Shown piece by piece: positions 7,553-15,418 of a DNA stretch of 27,052 nucleotides. The first letter of the stretch is position 1. Every line of letters starts with the position of its first letter. Origin of the DNA: Janthinobacterium lividum. Lineage in GTDB: Bacteria; Pseudomonadota; Gammaproteobacteria; Burkholderiales; Burkholderiaceae_D. Position numbers and translations under genes: made by a program. The notes under the pieces were generated by a model, which was not told where the DNA came from, did not search any database, and was given only the letters and a program-made list of their open reading frames with translations. Location of the stretch: assembly GCA_945864765.1 (NCBI GenBank), contig CAMBDR010000003.1:1-27052 (forward strand). Direction: 5' to 3'.

Positions 7553-10486
7553 ATGACGTCCGCTCAACCTCATCCACTCGCCTCCAACCTGGCTGCGGCG
7601 CTCAACTTGATTGAGCAGCCAGCTTGCGCGTGCGATATGAACGGCTTGATTTTGGCTTGCAATAGCGCGCTGTGTCGCATGCTGGGGCAAGCCGAATTAT
7701 CCGGAACAAGCCTGTTGCCATTTTTTAGCAGCGCTTGGCGTGCCAACGCAGCCGACCAATTACGGCGCTCGCCCAAGGCCAGCGGCGTGCTGCCGCCGTG
7801 GCAAAGCACCTTAATTCAGGGTTCGGACGAAATTACCGTACAAATCAGCTTAAAAGCGATCCCCGAAATGGGTGCCACCACCTTGGTGTTTAACGACATT
7901 TCGGCCTATCACCAGGATGAAATTGCCTTGCGCCAAACCCTGTTGGAACAACAAGCCATTTTGGAGAACGCCGCCGTAGGGATTTTATTTTCCAAACTCG
8001 GCATGATTCAGGAATGCAATATCCGTTTGGCGCAAATGCTGGGCTATAGCCGCACCCAATTGATTGGGCAAGACAGCATGCTGTTGTTCCCTGGTGCCCC
8101 CGCTTGCCAACAGTTGCGCGATGCCTCCGCCCCCCTGCTCAAAGCAGGCCACGCCTACCGCACCGAACTCGAATTTAAACACAGTAGTGGCAAGCTGTTT
8201 TGGTGCCGTGTCTACGGCAAAGCGGTAGACCCCTGGCATACCGACGACGGCACCATTTGGATTATTGAAGATATTACCGAAGCGCGTCAGGCACAAGAGT
8301 TGTTAAACCACACGCTAATGGAAGTGGAAGCCATTATGACCAATTCCTCGGTTGGCATCTCTTTCACCAAAAACCGCTGCATTACGCGCTATAACCGCCG
8401 CTTTGGCGAAATGTTCGGTTTTGTGGGTGATGACGGAATGGGTTTGCCCGGGGTGACAATTTACCCCTCGCAACAAGCGTATGAAGAGCTCGGACGACAA
8501 GCTGGCCCACTGCTCTCCTCGGGTGCCCCATTTCAAACCGAAACCTTATTGCAACGGCGCGATAAATCCACCCTGTGGGCGCAATTAATTGGCTATGTGG
8601 TCAATCCGCAAGACCCATCGCAAGGCACGATTTGGCTGGTTGAAGACCGCACCGAACATAAACGCGCGGAACAAGACTTACGTGACGCCTTACTTGAAAA
8701 CCAGGCAATTTTGGAAAGCGCCGTGATTGGCATTTCCGTCGTGGAACGCGGCAGCAATTTGCGCTGCAATCGTAAAATGGAAGAATTATTTGGCTATGCC
8801 ATTGGCGAGATTGAAGGCGTTTCAGTCAGAAGTTTTTATCCCGACCAGGCCGCATGGGAAGCCGCACAAATCGCCACCAGCCATGATTTCAGCGCCGGAC
8901 TGGTTCATTCCAGCGAGCAATACCTGCTACGTAAAGATGGACAGCCATTTTGGGCACGCTTAACTGGCCGCCCTTTCGACTTGGCCCAACCCAAGGGCCG
9001 TTCAGTCTGGCTGGTCGATGACATTACGGTCAGCCGCGAAGCAGCCCAGGCGATTTTACGCGCCCGTGACGACCTCGAAATACGGGTTCAGGCGCGCACC
9101 GCCGAATTGGCGGGTGCCAACAATAAACTGAAAGAAGAAGTGGAAGAGCGGCGTCAGGTTGAAGCGCGAATTCATCACATGGCGTATCACGATAGCTTGA
9201 CGGGCTTACCGAATCGCTCCCTGTTAACTGAACGCCTGGAGCAAGGGGTATTGATCGCACAAAAAGAGGAACACTTGCTGGCGGTGATGTTTATCGATTT
9301 GGATCGTTTCAAAACCATTAACGATTCGCTTGGCCATATGATAGGCGACATCTTGCTGCAAGAAGTGAGTGTGCGCTTAAGCCATGCGGTGGAAGCCAAA
9401 GACACGGTTTCCCGCTTGGGCGGCGATGAGTTTGTGGTGCTGGTGCCGAATTTAACCGACGACCAGCAAGCGGCCTTGATGGCGCAAAAAATTATCGATG
9501 CCCTGGCCGAGCCGTTTTGGATTGAGCAGCGGCAATTGCATATCACACCATCGATTGGCATTTGTATCTGCCCCCACGATGGCATGGATGTGGAAAGCCT
9601 GATGCGGCATGCCGACACGGCGATGTATCAGGCCAAAGCGCAGGGGCGCAATACCTACCAATTTTTTACTGCGCAAATGAATTTGACCGCATCGCGCCAG
9701 TTTGAAATTGATAATGCCTTGCGCGGCTCGCTGGCGCGTGACGAATTTGTATTGTTCTACCAACCTGTCATCAATTTGGCGGATCGGCAGATGGTGGGGA
9801 TGGAAGTTTTATTGCGTTGGCAACGGCCCGGGATTGGCTTGATTGGGCCAGATCAATTTATCCCGACCATCGAAGAAAATGGCTTGATCGTCCCGATCGG
9901 GGAATGGGTGGTACGCAAAGCTTGTCAGCAAAGCGTCGCCTGGCAACAGCAAGGCTTACCTGCCATGCCCTTGGCCATTAATCTCTCGCCGCGCCAATTT
10001 CTGCACGGCAACCTGATCAACTCCATCGCCACCATCTTGCGCGAAACCGAGATGCCGCCGCATTTGCTGGAATTCGAAATTACCGAAACCGCCTTGATGC
10101 AGCATGGCGAGCACCCACTTGAAATTTTGCGCCAAATCAATCAAATGGGAATACGCTTGTCGATCGATGATTTTGGCACCGGTTATTCCAGTTTGGCGTA
10201 TTTAAAGCGGTTCCCGGTCAAGAAACTCAAAATTGATCGCACATTTATTAAAGATTTGGAACACCAGAGCGACGACCGGGCGATTGTGGCAGCGGTGATT
10301 GCACTTTCCAACAGCTTGCAGTTGCAAGTGGTGGCCGAAGGGGTGGAAACCGAAGAGCAATATCAGTTATTGCGCGAAAGCGGCGCGCAGTTTGCCCAGG
10401 GTTTTTTATTTTCGCGCCCACTGCCAGCCGACATGGCCGAACAACTTTTAATCCAGCTCCAGCAAATCCAGGCCGATAGCGTTTAG
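7553..10486 (+). CDS. Cyclic-di-GMP signalling protein: four PAS domains, GGDEF and EAL
   Basis: A 977-residue cytoplasmic sensor with no membrane segment. Four PAS modules lie at about 10-115, 130-245, 255-375 and 380-500. The last three each begin with a similar helix (A-I-L/M-E/T-N/S-A/S-x-V/I-G-I) and end in a W-hydrophobic-hydrophobic-D/E-D-I/R-T motif. A heptad-like helix (about 505-545) joins them to the GGDEF domain, whose GGDEF at 623-627 is intact, predicting diguanylate cyclase activity. The EAL domain begins near 725. Its signature reads EVLLRW (751-756), a tolerated EAL variant, and DDFGTGYSS (872-880) is intact, so phosphodiesterase activity is also plausible. The protein could make or degrade c-di-GMP depending on the PAS-bound signal. 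The ATG at 7553 was taken over an in-frame TTG at 7547. Neither has a strong ribosome site. Confidence 0.95.
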   Translation: MTSAQPHPLASNLAAALNLIEQPACACDMNGLILACNSALCRMLGQAELSGTSLLPFFSSAWRANAADQLRRSPKASGVLPPWQSTLIQGSDEITVQISLKAIPEMGATTLVFNDISAYHQDEIALRQTLLEQQAILENAAVGILFSKLGMIQECNIRLAQMLGYSRTQLIGQDSMLLFPGAPACQQLRDASAPLLKAGHAYRTELEFKHSSGKLFWCRVYGKAVDPWHTDDGTIWIIEDITEARQAQELLNHTLMEVEAIMTNSSVGISFTKNRCITRYNRRFGEMFGFVGDDGMGLPGVTIYPSQQAYEELGRQAGPLLSSGAPFQTETLLQRRDKSTLWAQLIGYVVNPQDPSQGTIWLVEDRTEHKRAEQDLRDALLENQAILESAVIGISVVERGSNLRCNRKMEELFGYAIGEIEGVSVRSFYPDQAAWEAAQIATSHDFSAGLVHSSEQYLLRKDGQPFWARLTGRPFDLAQPKGRSVWLVDDITVSREAAQAILRARDDLEIRVQARTAELAGANNKLKEEVEERRQVEARIHHMAYHDSLTGLPNRSLLTERLEQGVLIAQKEEHLLAVMFIDLDRFKTINDSLGHMIGDILLQEVSVRLSHAVEAKDTVSRLGGDEFVVLVPNLTDDQQAALMAQKIIDALAEPFWIEQRQLHITPSIGICICPHDGMDVESLMRHADTAMYQAKAQGRNTYQFFTAQMNLTASRQFEIDNALRGSLARDEFVLFYQPVINLADRQMVGMEVLLRWQRPGIGLIGPDQFIPTIEENGLIVPIGEWVVRKACQQSVAWQQQGLPAMPLAINLSPRQFLHGNLINSIATILRETEMPPHLLEFEITETALMQHGEHPLEILRQINQMGIRLSIDDFGTGYSSLAYLKRFPVKKLKIDRTFIKDLEHQSDDRAIVAAVIALSNSLQLQVVAEGVETEEQYQLLRESGAQFAQGFLFSRPLPADMAEQLLIQLQQIQADSV

Positions 10487-10517
10487 TCAATTAAGCAAGA
10501 AATCATCCTGCAAGCAT

Positions 10518-11459
10518 CTACTCCGGCACTTGGTTTGGCCCCTGGTTTGGCCCCTGGTTTGGCCCCTGGTTTGGCCCATCCCCCAGCCTAAAACCACTAT
10601 TTGCGCGCTCCAGCTCCAGCAGCACGGCGGCCTGGTCCGCACCCGGCAACCATTGCCGCAGCGCCAGAAACTGCGCCGTCACTTCTTGCGCCAGGGGCAA
10701 ATTCAAGCCTGCCTGCTGTGCCGCCAGCATAATATTTTCCATATCCTTGGCTTGCGTCTTAATCTGTCCGCCCGGCATAAAGTTGCGCTCCAACATACGC
10801 TGCCCATGCACTTCCAAAATCCGGCTCTCGGCAAAACCACCGCGTAAAGCCGCCCGCACTGCCGCCGGATCAGCGCCACCCGCTTTGGCCAACAACAGGG
10901 CTTCGGCCACAACTTGCAAAGTCGCTCCCACAATTAATTGATTGCATAACTTGGCCAATTGTCCGCAGCCGACCGGGCCAACATGGGTGAGCCGACCCAA
11001 TACCGTCAGCAATGATTGAACCCGCGCATAATCATGCTCACTTGCGCCAGCCATAATCGCCAGACTACCCGCTTGCGCCCCGACCACGCCACCGGATACG
11101 GGCGCGTCAACAAAGCCGACAGCCGAGGCCGCCAACTGCGCAGCAAAAGCCACTGCTTGATCTTGCCGGGTTGAACTCATGTCGATCCAACATGCGCCAG
11201 CGCGCAAATGGGCTTGCGCCGCATTCATCACGTCCGCCACGACTGCGCCATCGGCCAACATGGAAATGATGATATCTGCCTCGCGCACCGCCTGCGCCAC
11301 GCTGCTGGTCACGCCCGCACCCTGCGCTGCCAAGTCGCGCAACTTGTCCGGGCTGCGATTGAAGCACAGGGTTGGATAACCTGCCCCAAGCAAACGCCGC
11401 GCCATGGGCAAGCCCATTAAGCCTATGCCTAAAAATGCTACTTTGATTGATGTCGCCAC
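10518..11459 (-). CDS. NAD(P)-dependent beta-hydroxyacid dehydrogenase (3-hydroxyisobutyrate / tartronate semialdehyde reductase family)
   Basis: A cytoplasmic oxidoreductase of 313 residues. The N-terminal Rossmann fold carries GIGLMG at 11-16. The substrate motif DAPVSGG is at 118-124. The catalytic Lys170 and Asn173 lie in the GQLAKLCN segment. This pattern defines the family that includes 3-hydroxyisobutyrate dehydrogenase and 2-hydroxy-3-oxopropionate reductase; the exact substrate cannot be read from sequence. The start is GTG at 11459, because AAGGAG lies six bases upstream (11466-11471) and the glycine-rich motif follows at the usual distance. The frame stays open to 11588, but that would overlap the pagL promoter. 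The last residues are four GPNQ tetrapeptides from a 12-bp tandem repeat, absent from typical members. Convergent with the GGDEF-EAL gene (31 bp gap), divergent from pagL. Confidence 0.9.
   Translation of the reverse strand: MATSIKVAFLGIGLMGLPMARRLLGAGYPTLCFNRSPDKLRDLAAQGAGVTSSVAQAVREADIIISMLADGAVVADVMNAAQAHLRAGACWIDMSSTRQDQAVAFAAQLAASAVGFVDAPVSGGVVGAQAGSLAIMAGASEHDYARVQSLLTVLGRLTHVGPVGCGQLAKLCNQLIVGATLQVVAEALLLAKAGGADPAAVRAALRGGFAESRILEVHGQRMLERNFMPGGQIKTQAKDMENIMLAAQQAGLNLPLAQEVTAQFLALRQWLPGADQAAVLLELERANSGFRLGDGPNQGPNQGPNQGPNQVPE
10531..10578. repeat. 12-bp minisatellite, four copies, inside the dehydrogenase 3' end
   Basis: Four consecutive copies of TGGTTTGGCCCC (the last ends in A). 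On the - strand they encode GPNQ four times near the protein C-terminus. The period is a multiple of three, so copy-number change alters protein length without shifting the frame. Confidence 0.95.
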
Positions 11460-11497
11460 ATCCCACTCCTTGATCACGGTTAGCTTGCCGAAAATGT

Positions 11498-11525
11498 TTG
11501 AATCAGCGCCCTGGGTCGCTATAAT
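11498..11525 (+). promoter_or_regulatory. Sigma70-type promoter of pagL
   Basis: TTGAAT (11498-11503), a 16-bp spacer and a perfect TATAAT (11520-11525). The predicted transcription start is near 11532, which places the pagL start at 11554 or 11566 and rules out the longer open frame upstream. The opposite strand carries a TTGACA in the same interval but no good -10 at the right distance for the divergent dehydrogenase. Confidence 0.75.
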
Positions 11526-11565
11526 GTCAAGCACACCCTCTGATTTAATTGCCATGGAATCTATT

Positions 11566-12150
11566 ATGCCCTCAACTTCGTCCTTCAACGCACCAGGTCA
11601 AGCGCTGCACGCCCGCCATCCCGGCAAATTACTAACGCTGGCCCTGATGCTGTCGGCCTTGTCCCCATTATGTCATGCCATCGATTCGGCTTCGCTCGAA
11701 CTCGGTGGTGGTGCAAAAACCCAACTGTTACGCGTGGCTTTGCAATCGAACTGGCAAGCCAAATGGTTTGAATCCAATGGCAGCGCCTTGAGTGGCTATT
11801 GGGATGCCGATATCGCCAGCTTGCGCGGCAATCAACACCGCAACGTCAAAGGCGCGCACCAAAGCGTTACCGATATCGGCTTTACCCCGGTGTTTCGCTG
11901 GCAGCAAAACTCGAAACAAGGCTTTTATGCCGAAGGCGGGATTGGTGTCCACTTTCTGTCCGGCTTGTGGGATAACGATGGCAACCAACTTTCAACCCAC
12001 TTCCAGTTTGGCGACCATGTTGGCGTCGGCTATGTATTTGCCAATAAGCTCGATCTGGGCCTGAAGCTACAGCACTTTTCCAATGGTGGCTACAAAAAAC
12101 CCAATACCGGGATTAATTACGTGGTTGTTAAAGCAGGTTTTGCCTTTTAA
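11566..12150 (+). CDS. pagL: PagL-like lipid A 3-O-deacylase (acyloxyacyl hydrolase), outer membrane
   Basis: PagL removes the 3-position acyl chain of lipid A in the outer membrane. The 194-residue product has a signal peptide with hydrophobic core LLTLALMLSALSPL and a likely cleavage after CHA (residue 38). A region of alternating beta strands and a terminal Phe follow, as in outer-membrane barrels. The active-site segment is recognisable: Leu-Gln-His170-Phe-Ser172-Asn173, then KKPNTGIN. In Pseudomonas PagL the triad is His-Ser-Glu, with the Glu 14 residues after the His. Here that position is Asn184, so activity is uncertain or the acid lies elsewhere. The ATG at 11566 was chosen to sit just before the signal peptide; ATG 11554 is an alternative. 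It has its own promoter and ends 7 bp from the convergent SDR gene. Confidence 0.85.
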   Translation: MPSTSSFNAPGQALHARHPGKLLTLALMLSALSPLCHAIDSASLELGGGAKTQLLRVALQSNWQAKWFESNGSALSGYWDADIASLRGNQHRNVKGAHQSVTDIGFTPVFRWQQNSKQGFYAEGGIGVHFLSGLWDNDGNQLSTHFQFGDHVGVGYVFANKLDLGLKLQHFSNGGYKKPNTGINYVVVKAGFAF

Positions 12151-12157
12151 AAAGCAA

Positions 12158-12907
12158 TCAAGTCCATCCGGCATCGACCACAAATTCTTGCGCGGTAATC
12201 ATGCGACTGGCAGCGGAAGCTAAAAACAGCACCATCTGTGCGATATCGCTGCCAAGCAAGCGCCCCGGCAAACACTGGTTTTCTGCCATCGCACGCTCAC
12301 CCTCGGCATCGACCCACAAGGCCAACTGACGCTCGGTCATGACCCAACCCGGCACCACGGTATTCACCCGAATACCGTGGTGCCCAAATTCACGTGCAAG
12401 CGAGCGCGTCAAGCCATTCATGGCCGATTTACAAGTCGCGTAGACAGGGAAGTTTTTACCCTTGATCATCCAGGAAGTCGAACCCAAATTAATAATCGCC
12501 CCGCCGCCCAACTCAGCCATAGCTGGTGCCAGAGATTGCGCCGCAAAAAAACTGGGGCGAAGATTAATATTGACGCGATCATCCCAATATTCCGGAGTAA
12601 TATCCTGCCAATGATGGCGCTCGTCATTGGCGACGTTATTCACCAGGGTATGGAAGGGGCCACAACGGCTGGCCAAATCCTGGCAAGCTGCGCGCAAGGC
12701 GTTAATATCACGCACATCCACCATGGCAGTTTCCAGGCCCGGCAAACTGGCACTCATCTTGACCAGCAGAGCGGGATCATAATCAATGATGGCCACGCGC
12801 GCGCCCTGCGCCATGAAAGCACGTGCGATATCGGCCCCAATGCCCGAACCACCTCCTGTGATTAACACCGACTGCTTTGCCAGATCGGGATAAATTGCCA
12901 CGTCCAT
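12158..12907 (-). CDS. Short-chain dehydrogenase/reductase (SDR), NAD(P)-dependent
   Basis: A classical SDR of 249 residues, the standard length. The cofactor motif TGGGSGIG is at 17-24. Asp42 after the second strand favours NAD(H). The NN motif is at 90-91. The catalytic set is Ser143 (or Ser145) in NLGSTS plus Tyr156 and Lys160 in YATCK. PGWV (186-189) is the usual post-catalytic turn. The overall pattern resembles sugar or polyol dehydrogenases such as L-fucose or galactose dehydrogenase, but the substrate is not determinable. ATG 12907 has GGAGG eight bases upstream. A second ATG at 12922 has GGAGG only three bases away. The open frame reaching 13066 would add an unrelated N-terminus. Divergent from the EamA transporter. 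Confidence 0.93.
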   Translation of the reverse strand: MDVAIYPDLAKQSVLITGGGSGIGADIARAFMAQGARVAIIDYDPALLVKMSASLPGLETAMVDVRDINALRAACQDLASRCGPFHTLVNNVANDERHHWQDITPEYWDDRVNINLRPSFFAAQSLAPAMAELGGGAIINLGSTSWMIKGKNFPVYATCKSAMNGLTRSLAREFGHHGIRVNTVVPGWVMTERQLALWVDAEGERAMAENQCLPGRLLGSDIAQMVLFLASAASRMITAQEFVVDAGWT

Positions 12908-13083
12908 GACTACCGCCTCCATATGCCTCCAGAACTTTTTTCCGTTAAATGCCATTGACCATGGTTTCTTAAAACAACTTATTGATGATTGTTTGCAGCT
13001 GATGATATCAATACTTGGAGCCATACACGGCAACAAATATTCATTATCCGCGAGCACTTGCTGCAAAGTTCGGCATATTCCAG

Positions 13084-13089
13084 TATACT
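13084..13089 (+). promoter_or_regulatory. Candidate -10 box directly before the EamA start codon
   Basis: TATACT lies so that transcription would begin at about 13096, three bases before the ATG at 13099. No convincing -35 box is at 16-18 bp; TTGCTG at 13058 gives a 20-bp spacer. If used, the mRNA would be almost leaderless, which fits the absence of a Shine-Dalgarno before this ATG. Confidence 0.35.
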
Positions 13090-13098
13090 GCTTGCCCT

Positions 13099-14061
13099 AT
13101 GCCATCATCTATCCTATTTATCCTCGCCTCCTTGATCTGGGGCTCCACCTTTTGGGCCATTACCCTACAACTCGGTATGGTGCCGCCCGCCGTGTCGGTC
13201 GCCTATCGTTTTGGCCTGGCTTCGCTCACGCTGTTTATCGTCTGCCTGGTGCGTGGTGACCGTTTGCGCTTGCCTTGGTCTTTGCAGCGTTGGCTGATCT
13301 TGCAAGGCTTCGCTTCCTTTGCCGTATCCTATATTTGCACCTATACCGCAGAGCAGTATTTAGTCTCTGCCCTGGTCGCGATCCTGTTTGCATTAATGAT
13401 CATCTGGAGCCCGATTGCCGAACGACTGCTGTTGGGAACGCCTCTGACCTGGCGCATTTGGTGCGCCGCCTTTTTGGCCATTAGCGGCGTCGTCTTATTA
13501 TTTTTACCCTCGCTCAGCAGCCATTTAACAAACCTGAAAACACAACATTCAGGGCAATTTTTGCTCGGCTTGGGCTTGGCGCTGACCGCTACCCTGGCCA
13601 GTACCGGCGGCAATTTAATTGTGCATCAAATCCGCAAACAATCCGATAATGTCTTACTCACCATGGCGTGGGCCATGGGCTGGGGTACACTGCTGATTAG
13701 TCTATGGGCCAGCCTGACCGGACAAAGCTGGGTCGTGCCGACAAGCTGGTCTTATTGGCTCGCACTGTTGTATTTATCATTATTTGGTTCTGTCATCGCT
13801 TTTGCATGTTATTTCACTTTAATACATCGAATTAGCACGCAAAAGGCGGTTTACATTGGCGTTATCACACCAATTATTTCCGTGCTTTTATCAATCCAAC
13901 TTGAACATTATCGCCCAGGCCCCATTGAGTGGTCAGGTATGGCATTATGTCTTGTAGGCATGGCTTGGGCATTAAAAGGGAACGCTCCCAAAGCTGCGGT
14001 AGTGACTTCACCCCCCCATCCTGTTTCGATCAACCTGTCCAACCATCTGGAGCCATCATGA
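13099..14061 (+). CDS. EamA/DMT-superfamily transporter
   Basis: An inner-membrane protein of 320 residues with about ten hydrophobic segments arranged as two EamA repeats. The first repeat opens with the family-typical LASLIWGSTFWAITLQLG. The second contains the ISTQKAVYIGVITPIISVLLS segment. Such proteins export metabolites or drugs; the substrate here is unknown. The ATG at 13099 places the first helix directly at the N-terminus. The 28 extra codons upstream look non-coding. The stop overlaps the start of the acetyltransferase gene (ATGA), so the two are translationally coupled and possibly act on related compounds. Confidence 0.92.
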   Translation: MPSSILFILASLIWGSTFWAITLQLGMVPPAVSVAYRFGLASLTLFIVCLVRGDRLRLPWSLQRWLILQGFASFAVSYICTYTAEQYLVSALVAILFALMIIWSPIAERLLLGTPLTWRIWCAAFLAISGVVLLFLPSLSSHLTNLKTQHSGQFLLGLGLALTATLASTGGNLIVHQIRKQSDNVLLTMAWAMGWGTLLISLWASLTGQSWVVPTSWSYWLALLYLSLFGSVIAFACYFTLIHRISTQKAVYIGVITPIISVLLSIQLEHYRPGPIEWSGMALCLVGMAWALKGNAPKAAVVTSPPHPVSINLSNHLEPS

Positions 14062-14537
14062 AAGAGTTTTCCATTCGCCCAGCCCAAACCAGCGATGTTT
14101 CTGCCGTTATGGGCATGATCCGTGAATTGGCGGAGTTTGAAAAATTAAGCCACCTTTGCATCGCCACCGACGAACTGTTGCACGACGCTTTATTTGGCGC
14201 GCATCCAATTTGTGAATGTCTGGTTGGCTGGGAAGATGACAAGCAAATTGCCTTTGCCTTGTTCTACCATAATTTTTCCACCTTCCGTGGCAAGCGCGGC
14301 CTCCATCTGGAAGACTTATTTGTCAAACCGGATTACCGCAGTACCGGCTACGGCCGCGAAATGCTGGTGGAATTGGCGCGCATCGCCATCGCCCGCGACT
14401 GCCCACGCTTTGAATGGGCGGTGTTAAATTGGAATGAAACGGCGATTGATTTTTACGCTGGCTTGGGCGCGGAAGTGCTGCCCGACTGGCGCATTTGCCG
14501 GGTCAGCGGTGCGGAACTGGAACATCTGGCACGCTAA
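14058..14537 (+). CDS. GNAT-family N-acetyltransferase, spermidine/spermine N1-acetyltransferase-like
   Basis: A cytoplasmic acetyl-CoA-dependent N-acetyltransferase of 159 residues. The core reads like the diamine/polyamine acetyltransferase (SSAT) subgroup: FSTFRGKRGLHLEDLFVKP (73-91), the acetyl-CoA loop RSTGYGR (94-100), and WNETAIDFYAGLGAE (125-139) with the general-acid Tyr133. SSAT-like bacterial members may act on polyamines, thialysine or antibiotics, so the substrate is open. GGAG precedes the ATG by six bases. The start codon overlaps the EamA stop, suggesting a coupled modify-and-export pair. The next gene to the right, rpmB, has its own promoter beyond a repeat element. Confidence 0.9.
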   Translation: MKEFSIRPAQTSDVSAVMGMIRELAEFEKLSHLCIATDELLHDALFGAHPICECLVGWEDDKQIAFALFYHNFSTFRGKRGLHLEDLFVKPDYRSTGYGREMLVELARIAIARDCPRFEWAVLNWNETAIDFYAGLGAEVLPDWRICRVSGAELEHLAR

Positions 14538-14554
14538 CCCCCCCCTGTTTTCGG

Positions 14555-14570
14555 CGGCAGAATTCTGCCG
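14555..14570. repeat. 16-bp perfect palindrome after the GNAT gene
   Basis: CGGCAGAATTCTGCCG is fully self-complementary and lies 18 bp after the acetyltransferase stop. It may fold in the 3' end of the EamA-GNAT mRNA. No T-tract follows, so it is not a standard terminator. Confidence 0.55.
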
Positions 14571-14578
14571 GCTGCCGC

Positions 14579-14753
14579 CCCGTAGCGTGCGCAATTCCCC
14601 TCCCCAGGAGGGGTGCCCGAAGGGCGGGGTGGTTGCCTTGCGCCCCTGATTCACAGCTAGTCGTTGCTCAACCAAACCACCCCGTCCAGCTTCGCTGGCC
14701 ACCCCTCCAGCGGAGGGGAATCACCCCACCACCCGTAGCGTGCGCAATTCCCC
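14579..14753. repeat. REP/MITE-like palindromic element bounded by 22-bp direct repeats
   Basis: A 22-bp sequence beginning CCCGTAGCGTGCGCAATTCC occurs identically at 14579-14600 and 14732-14753. Between the copies are two related G/C-rich units in opposite orientation, about 14593-14635 and 14669-14721. Each has a CCCCTCC...GGAGGGG hairpin followed by a GGGGTGGTT arm. The right unit also carries a CCAGC-TTCG-CTGG tetraloop hairpin. No coding frame is credible. This looks like a dispersed intergenic palindromic repeat, of the kind that is mobilised in trans or that shapes mRNA 3' ends. With its flanks it explains most of the 14538-14858 gap. Confidence 0.75.
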
Positions 14754-14858
14754 ACTCTTTTTAGCACCCACCGACCACACGTAAGCTGGCTTATTGCGTG
14801 TTGCTCCAATTGTTAAATACAACAAACTCAAAAAGACACAATTGTTTTTCACAAGTCC

Positions 14859-14887
14859 TTGAAATTTCAGTGGTTTTTAGATATACT
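14859..14887 (+). promoter_or_regulatory. Sigma70 promoter of the rpmB-rpmG operon
   Basis: TTGAAA (14859-14864), a 17-bp spacer and TATACT (14882-14887), a near-consensus strong promoter. Transcription should start near 14894, giving a leader of about 34 nt with AAGGAG before the rpmB ATG. Confidence 0.9.
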
Positions 14888-14927
14888 CTCTTTTTTTCCA
14901 ATTTCGGAAGTATTTAAGGAGTAGGTT

Positions 14928-15164
14928 ATGGCACGTGTATGCCAAGTCACTGGGAAGAAGCCGATGGTCGGCAACAATGTTTCCCATGCCAACAATAAAA
15001 CCAAGCGTCGTTTTTTGCCGAATCTGCAAAACCGCCGTATTTTTGTTGAATCTGAAAATCGCTGGGTGTCGTTGCGCCTGTCCAATGCCGGTTTGCGTGT
15101 AATTGATAAAATCGGCATTGATGCCGTTTTGTCTGATATGCGCGCCCGTGGCGAGAAAATCTAA
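14928..15164 (+). CDS. rpmB: 50S ribosomal protein L28
   Basis: A 78-residue basic protein of the large ribosomal subunit. The N-terminal MARVCQVTGKKP, the segment GNNVSHANNKTKRRFLPNLQ and the C-terminal SDMRARGEKI are diagnostic for proteobacterial L28. The length is normal. The ATG follows TAAGGAG by seven bases. It is the first gene of the conserved rpmB-rpmG pair and has a strong promoter 40 bp upstream. Confidence 0.99.
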   Translation: MARVCQVTGKKPMVGNNVSHANNKTKRRFLPNLQNRRIFVESENRWVSLRLSNAGLRVIDKIGIDAVLSDMRARGEKI

Positions 15165-15186
15165 TTAGCAGAATAAAGGAACCATC

Positions 15187-15354
15187 ATGGCGAAAGCAGG
15201 CCGCGACAAAATCAAGCTGGAATCGACTGCAGGTACGGGTCATTTCTATACCACCACCAAAAACAAGCGCACGATGCCCACTAAAATGGAAATCATGAAG
15301 TTTGATCCTAAAGCACGTAAGCACGTGGCATACAAGGAAACCAAGATCAAGTAA
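15187..15354 (+). CDS. rpmG: 50S ribosomal protein L33
   Basis: A 55-residue ribosomal protein starting MAKAGRDKIKLESTAGTGH and ending HVAYKETKIK, the betaproteobacterial form of L33. It has none of the cysteines of the zinc-ribbon (C+) paralogue, so it is the zinc-independent type. The ATG is preceded by AAAGGA at good spacing. It lies 22 bp after rpmB in the same operon and is followed 16 bp later by an intrinsic terminator. Confidence 0.99.
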   Translation: MAKAGRDKIKLESTAGTGHFYTTTKNKRTMPTKMEIMKFDPKARKHVAYKETKIK

Positions 15355-15370
15355 GCGCTTGGTCTTAAAT

Positions 15371-15397
15371 AAAAAAGCCGCATTTGCGGCTTTTTTT
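15371..15397. terminator. Bidirectional intrinsic terminator between rpmG and greB
   Basis: Six A, then GCCGC-ATTT-GCGGC, then seven T. The hairpin with T-runs on both strands can end the rpmB-rpmG transcript from the left and the convergent greB transcript from the right. Confidence 0.95.
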
Positions 15398-15418
15398 ATG
15401 CTTTTTTATTCCCGCATT

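Noticed and set aside
11404..11565. Longer N-terminus for PagL
   Set aside because: It would start upstream of the predicted transcription start and would bury the signal peptide behind about 54 residues.
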